Notes: a model not told the origin generated them from the letters alone. Positions 6,895 through 15,045 are shown, numbered from the stretch's first letter. The stretch is DNA of 22,166 nt from Thalassospira sp. UBA1131 (GCF_002311515.1 NZ_DCAO01000105.1:1-22166); one strand, 5' to 3'. Translations and numbers: made by a program.

Positions 6895-8304
6895 TTAGGC
6901 CGGTTTGTCGCGCCGGATGTTGAGCTTTTTCATTTTCTCGTTAAGCGTCCGGCGCGGGATGTCGAGTTCTTCCATCACCGATTTGACATTGCCGTCATGG
7001 CGGTCAAGCGCATCGCGAATGATGCGTTCCTCAAACTCGCGAACCTGATCGGCAAGGGCAAGATCGCGGGTGGGGGCTGTTGTTGTTTCAAACCCACCCT
7101 TGAACAGCCGTTTGAACCGTTCTTCTGGACTTCCAACCAGAAGAACATACCGTTCAGCCATGTTTTTAAGCTCGCGGACATTGCCCGGCCACTCATGTGC
7201 CCTGAGTTGCCCGATCAATGCCGGGGACAGGCGCTCATACGGGCGTTCGAACCGCTCAGCCGCCCGTTCGGCAAAGATATCAAACAGAAGGGCAACATCA
7301 TCCTGGCGTTCGCGCAAGGGGGCGATGGACAGTTCAAACGTGTTGATGCGAAACAGCAAATCTTCACGGAAATTGCGCTTCGCAACGGCGGCGACCAGAT
7401 CTTCGTTGGTCGCACAGATCAGGCGGAAATCGACCTTCACCGGCGCGTTGGACCCCAGGCGCACCACTTCGCGCTGTTCAATCACGCGCAGCAATTTGGC
7501 CTGAAGGGCCAGCGGCATGCTTGATATTTCATCGAGAAACAGGGTTCCGCCAATCGCATGTTCGATCCAGCCGATCCGTTGGCTTGCCGCCCCGGTAAAG
7601 GCCCCCTTTTCATGGCCAAACAGTTCGCTTTCGGCCGTGCTTTCGGGGATGGCGGCACAGTTTACCGCGACAAATTTTTCATCGCGTCGGTCGCTTAGGT
7701 CATGGATGGCGCGCGCGACCAGTTCCTTGCCGGTGCCGGTTTCGCCGGAAATCAGAACCGGGACTTCGGTTGGCGCAATATTGGCGATTTCATCCTTGAG
7801 GTTGCGCATCGGCATCGAATTGCCGATCAGGCGGGATTCAAGGCTGCCGCGGCTTGCGATCTGACGCCGAAGGTTGCGGTTTTCAAGAACAAGACGGCGC
7901 TTTTCAATGGCGCGTTCAAGGCTTTCGACAATGTCTTTGGGCTCGAACGGTTTTTCGACGAAATCATAGGCGCCACTTTTCATCGCCTCGACCGCCATCG
8001 GCACATCGCCGTGGCCGGTCATCAGGATGATCGGGATGTCCGGGTCGGCGGCCAGCACGGATCGGGTAAAGGTAATGCCATCCAGCTTCGGCATTTTGAC
8101 ATCGGTCAGGATGACGCCGGCAAATTCGGGGCTGATGTCATGCAGGGCCTGACGGGCATCTTCGTAGACCGTGACGTCAAAGTCGGAAAGTTCAAGCCAC
8201 TGGGCAAGCGAGACACGCATCGCCTCGTCATCATCGACGATGATGATGTGCGGTGTGATCTGAATTTCTGCGTCACTGTGTGGCACTTGCTTGGTGGTCG
8301 TCAC
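6895..8304 (-). CDS. NtrC-family sigma-54-dependent response regulator (DctD-like)
   Basis: 469 aa, the usual size. Receiver domain (about 19-135): acidic VDDDE at 23-27, phosphoacceptor Asp68 in LTDVKMP, and Lys118 in VEKPF. AAA+ domain: Walker A GETGTGKE (187-194), the sigma-54-contacting GAFTGA loop (234-239) and Walker B LFLDE (D258, E259). The C-terminus holds a Fis-type helix-turn-helix, including VMEELDIPRRTLNEKMKKL. All catalytic residues are intact, so it should be an active enhancer-binding protein. It starts with GTG at 8304, overlapping the kinase stop as GTGA, so the pair is translationally coupled. Target: very probably the TRAP operon directly downstream. DctD is the best functional analogue; the ligand of the system is not known. 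Confidence 0.95.
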   Translation of the reverse strand: MTTTKQVPHSDAEIQITPHIIIVDDDEAMRVSLAQWLELSDFDVTVYEDARQALHDISPEFAGVILTDVKMPKLDGITFTRSVLAADPDIPIILMTGHGDVPMAVEAMKSGAYDFVEKPFEPKDIVESLERAIEKRRLVLENRNLRRQIASRGSLESRLIGNSMPMRNLKDEIANIAPTEVPVLISGETGTGKELVARAIHDLSDRRDEKFVAVNCAAIPESTAESELFGHEKGAFTGAASQRIGWIEHAIGGTLFLDEISSMPLALQAKLLRVIEQREVVRLGSNAPVKVDFRLICATNEDLVAAVAKRNFREDLLFRINTFELSIAPLRERQDDVALLFDIFAERAAERFERPYERLSPALIGQLRAHEWPGNVRELKNMAERYVLLVGSPEERFKRLFKGGFETTTAPTRDLALADQVREFEERIIRDALDRHDGNVKSVMEELDIPRRTLNEKMKKLNIRRDKPA

Positions 8305-10016
8305 GGTGTTTTACCCTTGAGTAACGGCAGACGGACTTCGAAACAGGCCCCGGCCGTTTCGGTGTTATAGGCTTTTATGCTGCCCCCGAAGTCCCGCACA
8401 ATGCCATAAGTTACCGAAAGTCCCAATCCCACGCCTTGTCCCGGATCCTTGGTGGTAAAGAACGGATCAAACAAAAGCGACAGGGTTTCTTCATTCATGC
8501 CAGGCCCGGTATCGGTAATCTGCATGATGACGTCGGTTTTGGTGCTCGTAAGGTCAATGCGGATGCGTTTGACCGAACTGTCGGCCATGGCATCCAGTGC
8601 GTTGCGGATGATGTTCACACAAATCTGTTCGATGCGCACAAGATCGGCCTGGATCACCAGTGGCGTATCGGGTTCATTGCGCTCAAGCGTGCATTCTTCC
8701 TGCTGTAATTGCGGGCTTAGCAATTGCAGGGTGTTATCAAGGGCGACATTAAGGTCAACCGGCTCCAGCACGCCGGTGGATTTACGCGAAAACGTCTTGA
8801 GCTGGCCTGTGATCGCGCCCATGCGTTCGGTGAGTGCGGAGATCTGGTTGATGTTCTGATCAAGCTTTTCGGTTTTGCCGCGTTCCAGCATCAGTTTGGC
8901 ACTGGCGCAGAATGTCCGGATGGCTGTGATCGGCTGGTTGATTTCATGGGCGATGGCAGCTGACATTTGCCCAAGGGCGGCAAGCTTTCCGGCCTGCACC
9001 AGTTCGTTCTGGGTGCCGCGCAGTTCTTCTTCGGTTTTACGCCGAACAGCGATTTCTTCTTCCAGGCGGATGTTCAGTGCCTGAATGCGGGCAAATTCGC
9101 GCGCTTCGCGCTGGGAGGCGAGCTTGAGTTCGCGTTCACGCAAAAACAGGATGATCAGAATGATCAGTCCGGCACCACTGACGGCAATGAACAGGGCGGC
9201 GGCCTGACGGTTGGAAACATAATCCATCGATGTCAGGTAATAGAGCCGCCATTTGCTGTCCTGCATGTGTTTGTCATCAAACAGGAAGCGTTCGGAATTG
9301 ATGGTGACAATGCCCGTACCCTTTGCCAGTTGCTGGCCGATATCAAGGGATGCCAGTTCCTTGCCGGGATATTGTTGATGGCGGACAATCCGGCCGCGCA
9401 CCTCGGGCGAGAGTTCCGAAAGCGTGCGGTATTTCCAGTCGCCGCGACTGGTCATGGTAATCACACCGTCTTCATCGGCGACAAAGACGGTTTCCCCACC
9501 TTCCTGCCAGTTGCTTTCGACCTCATCGAGTTCGATCTTCACCACCGCAACGCCGATGATTTCATCGTCACCGCGGATCGGGTTGGAAATAAACAGGCCG
9601 GCCCGCCCGGTGGTCACCCCGATGCCAAAGAAAAATCCCTCGCCGCCGGTAATCGACTGACTGAAATAGGGACGAAATCCGTAATCCTCGCCAACAAAGC
9701 TGTCGGGTGTGTTCCAGTTACTTGCCGCGACCGTCATGCCGGTCTTGTCCATGACATAAAGGGCGGCCGCACCGGATCGTTGTTTGACCCGTTCAAGATA
9801 CATGTCCGCAGTGCGGGGATTCCCGGTGCCGGTGATGGCGGCGATCACTTCGTGATGGCGGGCAACGACATAGGGCAGATAGCGATATTGATCGACGGCC
9901 GCGCGCAGCGAACTGTCATAGAGCGCCAAGCGTGCCTGTGCGGTGCGATGCAATTCATTGATCGTCAGATTGCCGGTCGAACTGACAACAAGCCAGACAA
10001 CAAGTGTCGAAATCAA
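8301..10016 (-). CDS. DctB-like membrane sensor histidine kinase
   Basis: Numbered from TTG 10016 (571 aa). A periplasmic double-PDC sensor (about 15-270) contains the DctB-type FRPYFSQS (114-121) and FFFGIGVTTGRAGLFIS (128-144) segments. The second TM helix is at about 272-293. A coiled coil (about 296-345) leads to HisKA with phosphorylated His357 in AAIAHEINQP. The ATPase has N472, DTGPGM and GQGVGLGLSV. The TTG start falls inside the first TM helix. The frame stays open upstream to 10094, and an ATT codon at 10070-10068 lies 5 nt after GGGAGG. Starting there adds 18 residues and completes a 20-residue helix behind a Lys/Arg-containing N-terminus. I think 10070 is the real start. The kinase should control the regulator at 6895-8304. 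Confidence 0.94.
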   Translation of the reverse strand: MISTLVVWLVVSSTGNLTINELHRTAQARLALYDSSLRAAVDQYRYLPYVVARHHEVIAAITGTGNPRTADMYLERVKQRSGAAALYVMDKTGMTVAASNWNTPDSFVGEDYGFRPYFSQSITGGEGFFFGIGVTTGRAGLFISNPIRGDDEIIGVAVVKIELDEVESNWQEGGETVFVADEDGVITMTSRGDWKYRTLSELSPEVRGRIVRHQQYPGKELASLDIGQQLAKGTGIVTINSERFLFDDKHMQDSKWRLYYLTSMDYVSNRQAAALFIAVSGAGLIILIILFLRERELKLASQREAREFARIQALNIRLEEEIAVRRKTEEELRGTQNELVQAGKLAALGQMSAAIAHEINQPITAIRTFCASAKLMLERGKTEKLDQNINQISALTERMGAITGQLKTFSRKSTGVLEPVDLNVALDNTLQLLSPQLQQEECTLERNEPDTPLVIQADLVRIEQICVNIIRNALDAMADSSVKRIRIDLTSTKTDVIMQITDTGPGMNEETLSLLFDPFFTTKDPGQGVGLGLSVTYGIVRDFGGSIKAYNTETAGACFEVRLPLLKGKTP

Positions 10017-10150
10017 AACCCCGGCAGCGGTCAGGCTGGCACGGCTGAACTTGCTTAACCAATAGAAAATCGCGACCTCCCGTCGGGTCAGGGATCAATT
10101 TGGTTTGTCCCGCGTTCGGGACAGGTGGGCATTTTACCCTGATGCGATGA

Positions 10151-10180
10151 TTGTTATTTGCCGCAGCGGCGCAAAGTCAA
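10151..10180 (-). promoter_or_regulatory. Possible promoter of the sensor kinase/regulator operon
   Basis: On the minus strand, TTGACT (10180-10175), an 18-bp spacer and TAACAA (10156-10151) lie about 80 bp before the proposed ATT start. The spacer contains a perfect dyad, GCCGC-A-GCGGC (10160-10170), which could be an operator. The -10 box is poor, so this is tentative. Confidence 0.3.
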
Positions 10181-10254
10181 CAAATACAGCGATGTGACAG
10201 ATTGCACTGCGACTGTATTCGACAAGCCTTAATTATGCCGCAAGTGGTTATTTT

Positions 10255-10284
10255 TTCGCCACATTGGAATGTAAATTGTATAGT
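10255..10284 (+). promoter_or_regulatory. Possible promoter of the chvI-chvG operon
   Basis: TTCGCC (10255-10260), an 18-bp spacer and TATAGT (10279-10284) lie about 47 bp before the chvI GTG start, in an AT-rich stretch. The -10 box is good and the -35 box weak, as expected for an activated or autoregulated promoter. No ChvI box was identified with confidence. Confidence 0.4.
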
Positions 10285-10331
10285 CACCACACGAATGAGT
10301 GAAATGTATCTGTCCAGTAGATGAGGTCCAG

Positions 10332-11048
10332 GTGAGTAAGATCGCACTTGTTGATGACGACCGTAATATCCTGACGTCGGTTTCGATGGCGTTGGAAGAA
10401 GAAGGATATGAGGTCCTGACATATTCTGATGGCTCGGAGGCACTTCATGCCATCACGAAGGAAGAGCCTGATCTTGCGGTGCTTGATATCAAGATGCCCC
10501 GTATGGACGGACTGGAACTTCTGACCCATTTGCGCAAGAAAACCGAAATGCCGGTGATCTTCCTGACATCCAAGGATGACGAGGTTGATGAACTGACCGG
10601 CCTGCGCATGGGTGCCGATGATTACATCAAGAAACCGTTTTCCCAGCGTTTGCTGATTGAACGTATTCGCACCCTTCTGCGTCGCGCGGAAATCATGCGT
10701 GCGGGCGGTGTTCGTCCGAACGGGTCGGATGATGTTTTGCAACGCGGTGATCTGGTGCTTGATCCGTCGCGCCACATGTGCAGCTGGAAAGGTCAGCATG
10801 TTAATCTGACCGTGACCGAGTTCCTGTTGATCCAGGCACTGGCCAAACACCCGGGGCACGTGAAAAACCGTGACCAGCTGATTGATGCGGCGTACGGCGA
10901 ACATATCTATGTCGATGACCGTACGATCGACAGCCACATCAAACGCCTGCGCAAGAAATTCCGCGAGACCGACAAGGAATTCAAGGAAATCGAAACCCTG
11001 TATGGCGTCGGTTATCGGTATCGCGACACGGCCACCGTGGCAGGTTGA
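10332..11048 (+). CDS. chvI: Response regulator ChvI (OmpR/PhoB family)
   Basis: 238 aa from GTG 10332, which has GAGG 5 nt upstream. An upstream in-frame GTG at 10299 would add 11 unconserved residues and has no ribosome binding site. The receiver holds the acidic pocket DDD (8-10), phosphoacceptor Asp52 in VLDIKMP and the FLTSKDDE and IKKPF segments. The C-terminal winged helix ends in TIDSHIKRLRKKF and the usual ETLYGVGYRY. The sequence is very close to what I know of alphaproteobacterial ChvI. With ChvG it controls envelope, acid-stress and host-interaction genes in this class. It is first in the cluster that continues into hprK and the PTS genes. Confidence 0.95.
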   Translation: MSKIALVDDDRNILTSVSMALEEEGYEVLTYSDGSEALHAITKEEPDLAVLDIKMPRMDGLELLTHLRKKTEMPVIFLTSKDDEVDELTGLRMGADDYIKKPFSQRLLIERIRTLLRRAEIMRAGGVRPNGSDDVLQRGDLVLDPSRHMCSWKGQHVNLTVTEFLLIQALAKHPGHVKNRDQLIDAAYGEHIYVDDRTIDSHIKRLRKKFRETDKEFKEIETLYGVGYRYRDTATVAG

Positions 11049-11061
11049 TCAGGATTTTTGA

Positions 11062-11094
11062 CGCGCCGGAGCTTTGTGCTTCGGCGCGCACTCT
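11062..11094 (+). terminator. Hairpin between chvI and chvG, possible attenuator
   Basis: CGCGCCGGAGC (11062-11072) can pair with GCTTCGGCGCG (11078-11088) over 11 bp with one G-U pair and a TTTGT loop. It is followed by CACTCTTTTG, a weak U-tract. A second hairpin GGCCCG/CGGGCC (11101-11117) follows with no U-tract. Together they may lower chvG expression relative to chvI or protect the chvI mRNA end. Confidence 0.5.
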
Positions 11095-11134
11095 TTTGCA
11101 GGCCCGTTTCCCGGGCCGGTTATTGCAGGTTTGA

Positions 11135-12784
11135 ATGAGCGATCTTGGGACTGGTGATCACGACCAGCACACAGGTCCGTCCGAACCCCGGACGACGCGG
11201 ATAGAGGAACGCCACGGGCTGTTTTCGCCTTTGACCTGGCGGATTCTGGCCGTGAACGCGCTGGCACTTTTTGTGCTGGTGGCGGGTATTTTGTATCTGG
11301 GCCGCTACAAGCAGGAACTTATTCATTCCGAACTGGAAGCCATGGCGGTGCAAGCGGAAATGTATGCCGCCGCCCTGTCGACGTCGGCCGTGAGTTCCAG
11401 TGATGATGCAACCAACCGGGTGAAAATCGAAGTGGCGCGCGAAATGGTGCGCCGTCTTGTCGGGATTACCGGCGCACGCACACGTCTTTTTGCCACCAAT
11501 GGCAGTCTTCTGGCTGATAGTCGCAGCATCCAGTCACTTGGTGCGGGCACCATTCAGGCCGAACAGCTTCCACCACCGGGCGAAGAAGATGCCTTTGCCG
11601 ATATCATGCGCAAACTGACCGATGGCATCCTGACACTGTTTGAGGGCGAACAACCCTTGCCACTTTATGTCGATCCGCCGGTTGCCAGTGCGGCCGATTA
11701 CCCGGAAGTACGCGCAGCCCTGGCGGGCTATTCGCGCGGGGTGGTTCGTGTTGATAGCGAAGGACGACGGGTCTTGTCGGTGTCGGTGCCGGTTGCCCGG
11801 TTCAAGCAGGTTCTGGCATCGGTGATGATGACCAAAAGTGGCGAATCGATTGAAAACGCTCTGCATGCGGTGCGCCTTGATATCCTGAAAATCTTTGTCT
11901 TTGCCTTTGGCATTACGGTGTTGTTGTCGATCTATCTTGCCGGGGTGATCACACGGCCGCTGAACCGGCTGGCACGTGCGGCGGAACGGGTCCGGCGCAG
12001 CAAAAACCGCCAGTTCGCCATTCCTGATCTGTCGGATCGTCGCGATGAAATCGGCGATCTGTCGACCACGCTTCGCGATATGACCGAAACGCTGTGGGAC
12101 CGTATGGACGCGATTGAACGGTTTGCCGCCGATGTCGCGCACGAGATTAAAAACCCGCTGACATCATTGCGGTCCGCGGTGGAAACCGCCACGCGCCTTA
12201 AGGATCCGGAACGCCAGCGCCGCCTGATGGAAATCATCGCCGAGGATGTCCAGCGTCTTGATCGCCTGATCAGTGATATTTCCGACTATTCGCGGATGGA
12301 TGCCGAATTGTCGCGCGCCGAGAGCGAGGAAGTCGATCTTGATGTGCTGCTTTATACGCTGGGCGAACTTTATAACGCCGATGCCGAGGGCCCGCGGATC
12401 AAAGTATCCGTGCCTGAAAACCTGAATGTCCCGGCGCTTGAAAGCCGTCTGACACAGGTGTTCAGGAACCTGATTTCGAATGCGATTACCTTTACGCCCG
12501 AGGGCGGCGAAGTTCGCGTGCGGGCATGGCGGGATAAAAACTGGGCCGTAATCACGGTCGAGGATGATGGCCCGGGCATCCCGCCCGGCAAGGAAGAGGC
12601 GATCTTCAACCGGTTCTATACCGAACGCCCCGCGACTGAGAAGTTCGGGCAGCATTCTGGCTTGGGGCTTTCGATTTCCAAGCGAATCATTGCCGCCCAT
12701 AATGGCGAGCTTAGTGCACAGAATCGCGTGGTTCGTGACGAGGTCAAGGGCGCTGTCTTTACCATTCGCCTGCCGCTCGACTAG
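11135..12784 (+). CDS. chvG: Sensor histidine kinase ChvG
   Basis: 549 aa. The cytoplasmic N-terminus (1-34) is followed by TM1 (about 36-56), a periplasmic sensor domain (about 57-248) and TM2 (about 250-272). HAMP follows (about 273-325, with the TRPLNRLARAAERV start). The kinase core has phosphorylated His336 in ADVAHEIKNPLTS, N-box Asn445/Asn449, G1 DDGPGI (477-482) and G2 GLGLSISK (509-516). This is the ChvG/ExoS layout and sequence. In other alphaproteobacteria it signals acid or envelope stress to ChvI, with a periplasmic inhibitor ExoR in rhizobia; no exoR is visible here. The start ATG 11135 has a modest AGG upstream. It is followed by hprK after 109 bp. Confidence 0.94.
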   Translation: MSDLGTGDHDQHTGPSEPRTTRIEERHGLFSPLTWRILAVNALALFVLVAGILYLGRYKQELIHSELEAMAVQAEMYAAALSTSAVSSSDDATNRVKIEVAREMVRRLVGITGARTRLFATNGSLLADSRSIQSLGAGTIQAEQLPPPGEEDAFADIMRKLTDGILTLFEGEQPLPLYVDPPVASAADYPEVRAALAGYSRGVVRVDSEGRRVLSVSVPVARFKQVLASVMMTKSGESIENALHAVRLDILKIFVFAFGITVLLSIYLAGVITRPLNRLARAAERVRRSKNRQFAIPDLSDRRDEIGDLSTTLRDMTETLWDRMDAIERFAADVAHEIKNPLTSLRSAVETATRLKDPERQRRLMEIIAEDVQRLDRLISDISDYSRMDAELSRAESEEVDLDVLLYTLGELYNADAEGPRIKVSVPENLNVPALESRLTQVFRNLISNAITFTPEGGEVRVRAWRDKNWAVITVEDDGPGIPPGKEEAIFNRFYTERPATEKFGQHSGLGLSISKRIIAAHNGELSAQNRVVRDEVKGAVFTIRLPLD

Positions 12785-12893
12785 GATTTTTCGGCGCAGA
12801 AAGTGCGAAATGCCTATGCGGGAGGTTAAGTGGATCACGCCCCGGGCTTTTGGGGTTTGACAAGCCAACCTCTGCCAAGCATCGTTTTGCATT

Positions 12894-13334
12894 ATGTCCC
12901 AGCTTCACGCAAATTGTGTCCGGATCGGCGCCCATGCGGTGCTGTTGCGCGGGCCTTCCGGATCTGGAAAATCCGGGCTTTCGCTGCGTCTGATCGACGC
13001 GGGCGGTTTTCTTGTTTCTGATGATCGAACCGACCTTGTGGCGCGCGATGGTCGCCTGATTGCCAGCGCACCCGATCAGATTGCCGGATTGTGCGAAGTC
13101 CGCGGCATCGGGGTTGTGCGCGGTTTGCCGCAAAAAGCCGAAGGCGATGTGCGGGTTCTGATTGATCTGGTCACCGATCCCAACACTGTTGAACGCATGC
13201 CCGAACCCGAATTCGAAGAGATTTGTGGCATTGCGATCCCGCGTTGGACATTATGTGCATCCGATCTGGCCATCGAGGCAAAGATTGGAGTAGCTTTGGC
13301 GCTCGCGACGGGTGGAATGACACTTGAACCGTAA
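12894..13334 (+). CDS. hprK: Short HPr kinase/phosphorylase HprK
   Basis: 146 aa, the truncated alphaproteobacterial form made only of the C-terminal kinase domain. It has Walker A GPSGSGKS (20-27), the DDR segment (43-45) and the HprK signature region CEVRGIGVVRG (67-77). It should phosphorylate the regulatory serine of HPr (Ser49 here) with ATP or PPi and reverse this with Pi. The ATG at 12894 is the only sensible start, because the frame has a TGA at 12858-12860. Yet no Shine-Dalgarno precedes it, so translation may be leaderless or coupled. The end overlaps the rapZ start by 11 nt. Its position after chvG is the conserved chv-PTS linkage. Confidence 0.93.
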   Translation: MSQLHANCVRIGAHAVLLRGPSGSGKSGLSLRLIDAGGFLVSDDRTDLVARDGRLIASAPDQIAGLCEVRGIGVVRGLPQKAEGDVRVLIDLVTDPNTVERMPEPEFEEICGIAIPRWTLCASDLAIEAKIGVALALATGGMTLEP

Positions 13335-14283
13335 TCCACAGGACCCAGACTTGCAGAAAACTTCGGCGAATTCTTCGGACAGCCAGAATAAGGCCCTGGG
13401 GGCGTTTGATGGCAAAAGCGGACTGGTTCTTGTGACCGGGGTATCCGGTGCCGGACGCACGACGACCCTTAAGATTCTTGAAGATTTCGGCTTTGATGCG
13501 GTCGATAACCTGCCGCTGCGCATGCTGTCTGCCCTGGTGCCGGGGGATTGCCGCCCGGAACAGCCGATTGCCATCGGCCTTGATATCCGGACCCGTGATT
13601 TCGGTGTTGATCAGTTTGTCGAGATTGTCGGTCGCCTGCGCAAACAGACCGGCATGGATCCGTTGATGATCTATGTTGATGCCGACACAACTGTCCTGCA
13701 GCGCCGGTTTACCGAAACCAGACGCCCGCATCCGCTAAGCCATGATCGGCCTTTGGTTGACGCGATTGAACATGAAAAACGCCTGATGGCGCCGATTGCC
13801 GCGACCGCGGATATGCGCATTGACACATCGCGCCTGAAATCGGCCGAGCTTCGCAAGATCCTGCAAGACCAGTTCGACATTGGCGAAAACGAAGGCCTTG
13901 CGATCTTTGTGCGCAGCTTTTCGTTCCGTCAGGGTGTTCCGGCAGAAGCCGATCTTGTTTTTGACGTTCGCTTTCTGCGCAACCCGCATTATGATCCCGA
14001 GCTTCGCCTGATGACCGGGATGAATGCGGCTGTTGGGCAATACATAGAAGAAGACCCGGATTTCGCCGGGTTTATCGACCGCCTGAAGGCAATGCTGGAG
14101 CCGATTTTGCCGCGCTATGCGCAGGAAGGTAAAAGCTATCTGACCATTGCGGTCGGGTGCACAGGTGGTCAACATCGTTCGGTTTATATCGCGCGGTTAC
14201 TCAATGACTGGATTGCCGATCTGGGATATGACACACATCTCAGCCATCGGGACAAACCGGACGAGCCGACCTCGGGGGAGTGA
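13324..14283 (+). CDS. rapZ: RNase adapter protein RapZ / nucleotide-binding YvcJ-like protein
   Basis: 319 aa from TTG 13324 (GGTGGA 7 nt upstream), overlapping hprK. Residues 1-32 are a variable tail. The P-loop GVSGAGRT (39-46) has Arg where Lys is usual. Next come VDNLP (60-64) and an ATPase-like core with LDIRTRDF. The C-terminal part holds the family signature VGCTGGQHRSVYIA (277-290), which belongs to the domain that binds small RNAs in E. coli RapZ. In enterobacteria RapZ hands GlmZ sRNA to RNase E and senses glucosamine-6-phosphate; whether that applies in alphaproteobacteria is not known. Its stop overlaps a GTG that could open the EIIA frame, so hprK-rapZ-EIIA is one coupled operon. 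Confidence 0.93.
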   Translation: MNRNPQDPDLQKTSANSSDSQNKALGAFDGKSGLVLVTGVSGAGRTTTLKILEDFGFDAVDNLPLRMLSALVPGDCRPEQPIAIGLDIRTRDFGVDQFVEIVGRLRKQTGMDPLMIYVDADTTVLQRRFTETRRPHPLSHDRPLVDAIEHEKRLMAPIAATADMRIDTSRLKSAELRKILQDQFDIGENEGLAIFVRSFSFRQGVPAEADLVFDVRFLRNPHYDPELRLMTGMNAAVGQYIEEDPDFAGFIDRLKAMLEPILPRYAQEGKSYLTIAVGCTGGQHRSVYIARLLNDWIADLGYDTHLSHRDKPDEPTSGE

Positions 14284-14300
14284 AAAATGGAGAAAACTGC

Positions 14301-14705
14301 ATGATCGGGATGGTGCTGGTCACCCACGGCGATCTCGCGAAAGAGTTCGTATCTGCCTTGCAGCATGTTGTTGGCGAACAGGAAAATGTCGAAGCGGTCT
14401 GTATCGGACCGGATGACGACATGGAACAACGCCGCGCAGATATTCTTGCCAGTGTCGAAAAGGTCGACAGTGGCAAAGGTGTTGTCCTTCTGACCGACAT
14501 GTTTGGCGGGACCCCGTCCAATCTGGCGATTTCCATTATGGAACAGGCAAATGTCGAAGTCATCGCAGGGGTTAATTTACCTTTGCTGATTAAACTCGCA
14601 TCTGTTCGCATCGACGGCACCTTGGCCGAAACGGTCAATGCGGCCCAGGATGCGGGGCGTAAATACATCAACGTTGCGTCGCGTTTGCTGAGCGGCGAGG
14701 AATAA
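14301..14705 (+). CDS. PTS EIIA component, mannose family
   Basis: 134 aa. MIGMVLVTHGDLAKEF places the phosphorylated His at residue 9, as in EIIA(Man). MFGGTPSN (67-74) and GVNLPLL (90-96) are also typical. I chose ATG 14301 because it gives the normal N-terminus; GTG 14280, overlapping the rapZ stop, would add 7 unconserved residues. It should take a phosphoryl group from HPr-His18. No EIIB, EIIC or EIID gene follows, so it is a regulatory EIIA and not part of a sugar importer. In related bacteria this EIIA sits in the same hprK-ptsH operon and is often called manX or ptsM. Confidence 0.93.
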   Translation: MIGMVLVTHGDLAKEFVSALQHVVGEQENVEAVCIGPDDDMEQRRADILASVEKVDSGKGVVLLTDMFGGTPSNLAISIMEQANVEVIAGVNLPLLIKLASVRIDGTLAETVNAAQDAGRKYINVASRLLSGEE

Positions 14706-14769
14706 GTCAGCCACAAAAAGAACAGGGCCGGATGCGCGGGGACAGTGCATCAGGCTTGCGGGGACATAC

Positions 14770-15045
14770 ATGGCGCAGAAGGAAAAACGCACTTTAACAA
14801 TCAGCAACCAGCGCGGATTGCACGCGCGGGCGGCTGCAAAATTTGTTAAACTGGCAGGTGAATTTCAATCGAGCATCATGGTGCGCAACCGCGGCACCGA
14901 AGTGTCGGGTGTGTCGATCATGGGTTTGATGATGCTGGCCGCATCGATCGGCACCGAGATCGAGGTCGAGGCCACCGGCCCGGACGCCAAACAGGCGATT
15001 GATGCGCTTAACGAACTGGTCGATGCCAAGTTCGACGAAGAATAG
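14770..15045 (+). CDS. ptsH: Phosphocarrier protein HPr
   Basis: 91 aa, normal size. The EI-dependent phosphorylation site is His18 in RGLHARAAAKF. The HprK site corresponds to Ser49 in VSIMGLMML (Ser46 of the classic HPr numbering), with the expected Ile-Met-Gly context. So it can be phosphorylated at both sites, by the EI at 15125 and the HprK at 12894. It is 64 bp after the EIIA stop, in the same operon. Confidence 0.95.
   Translation: MAQKEKRTLTISNQRGLHARAAAKFVKLAGEFQSSIMVRNRGTEVSGVSIMGLMMLAASIGTEIEVEATGPDAKQAIDALNELVDAKFDEE

Noticed and set aside
8967..10058. 363-codon plus-strand open frame opposite the sensor kinase
   Set aside because: Antisense shadow; the minus strand encodes a complete DctB-like kinase in the same place.
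10284..10937. 217-codon minus-strand open frame opposite chvI
   Set aside because: The plus strand gives an intact ChvI; the minus-strand protein has no family features.
12857..12885. TTGACA plus CATCGT as a confident hprK promoter
   Set aside because: The -35 is perfect but the -10 matches only 3 of 6 bases, so I keep it as a possibility in the hprK finding and not as a feature.
14736..14766. Repeated GCGGGGACA before ptsH
   Set aside because: Two 9-bp copies 22 bp apart in GC-rich DNA can easily arise by chance and show no promoter-like arrangement.
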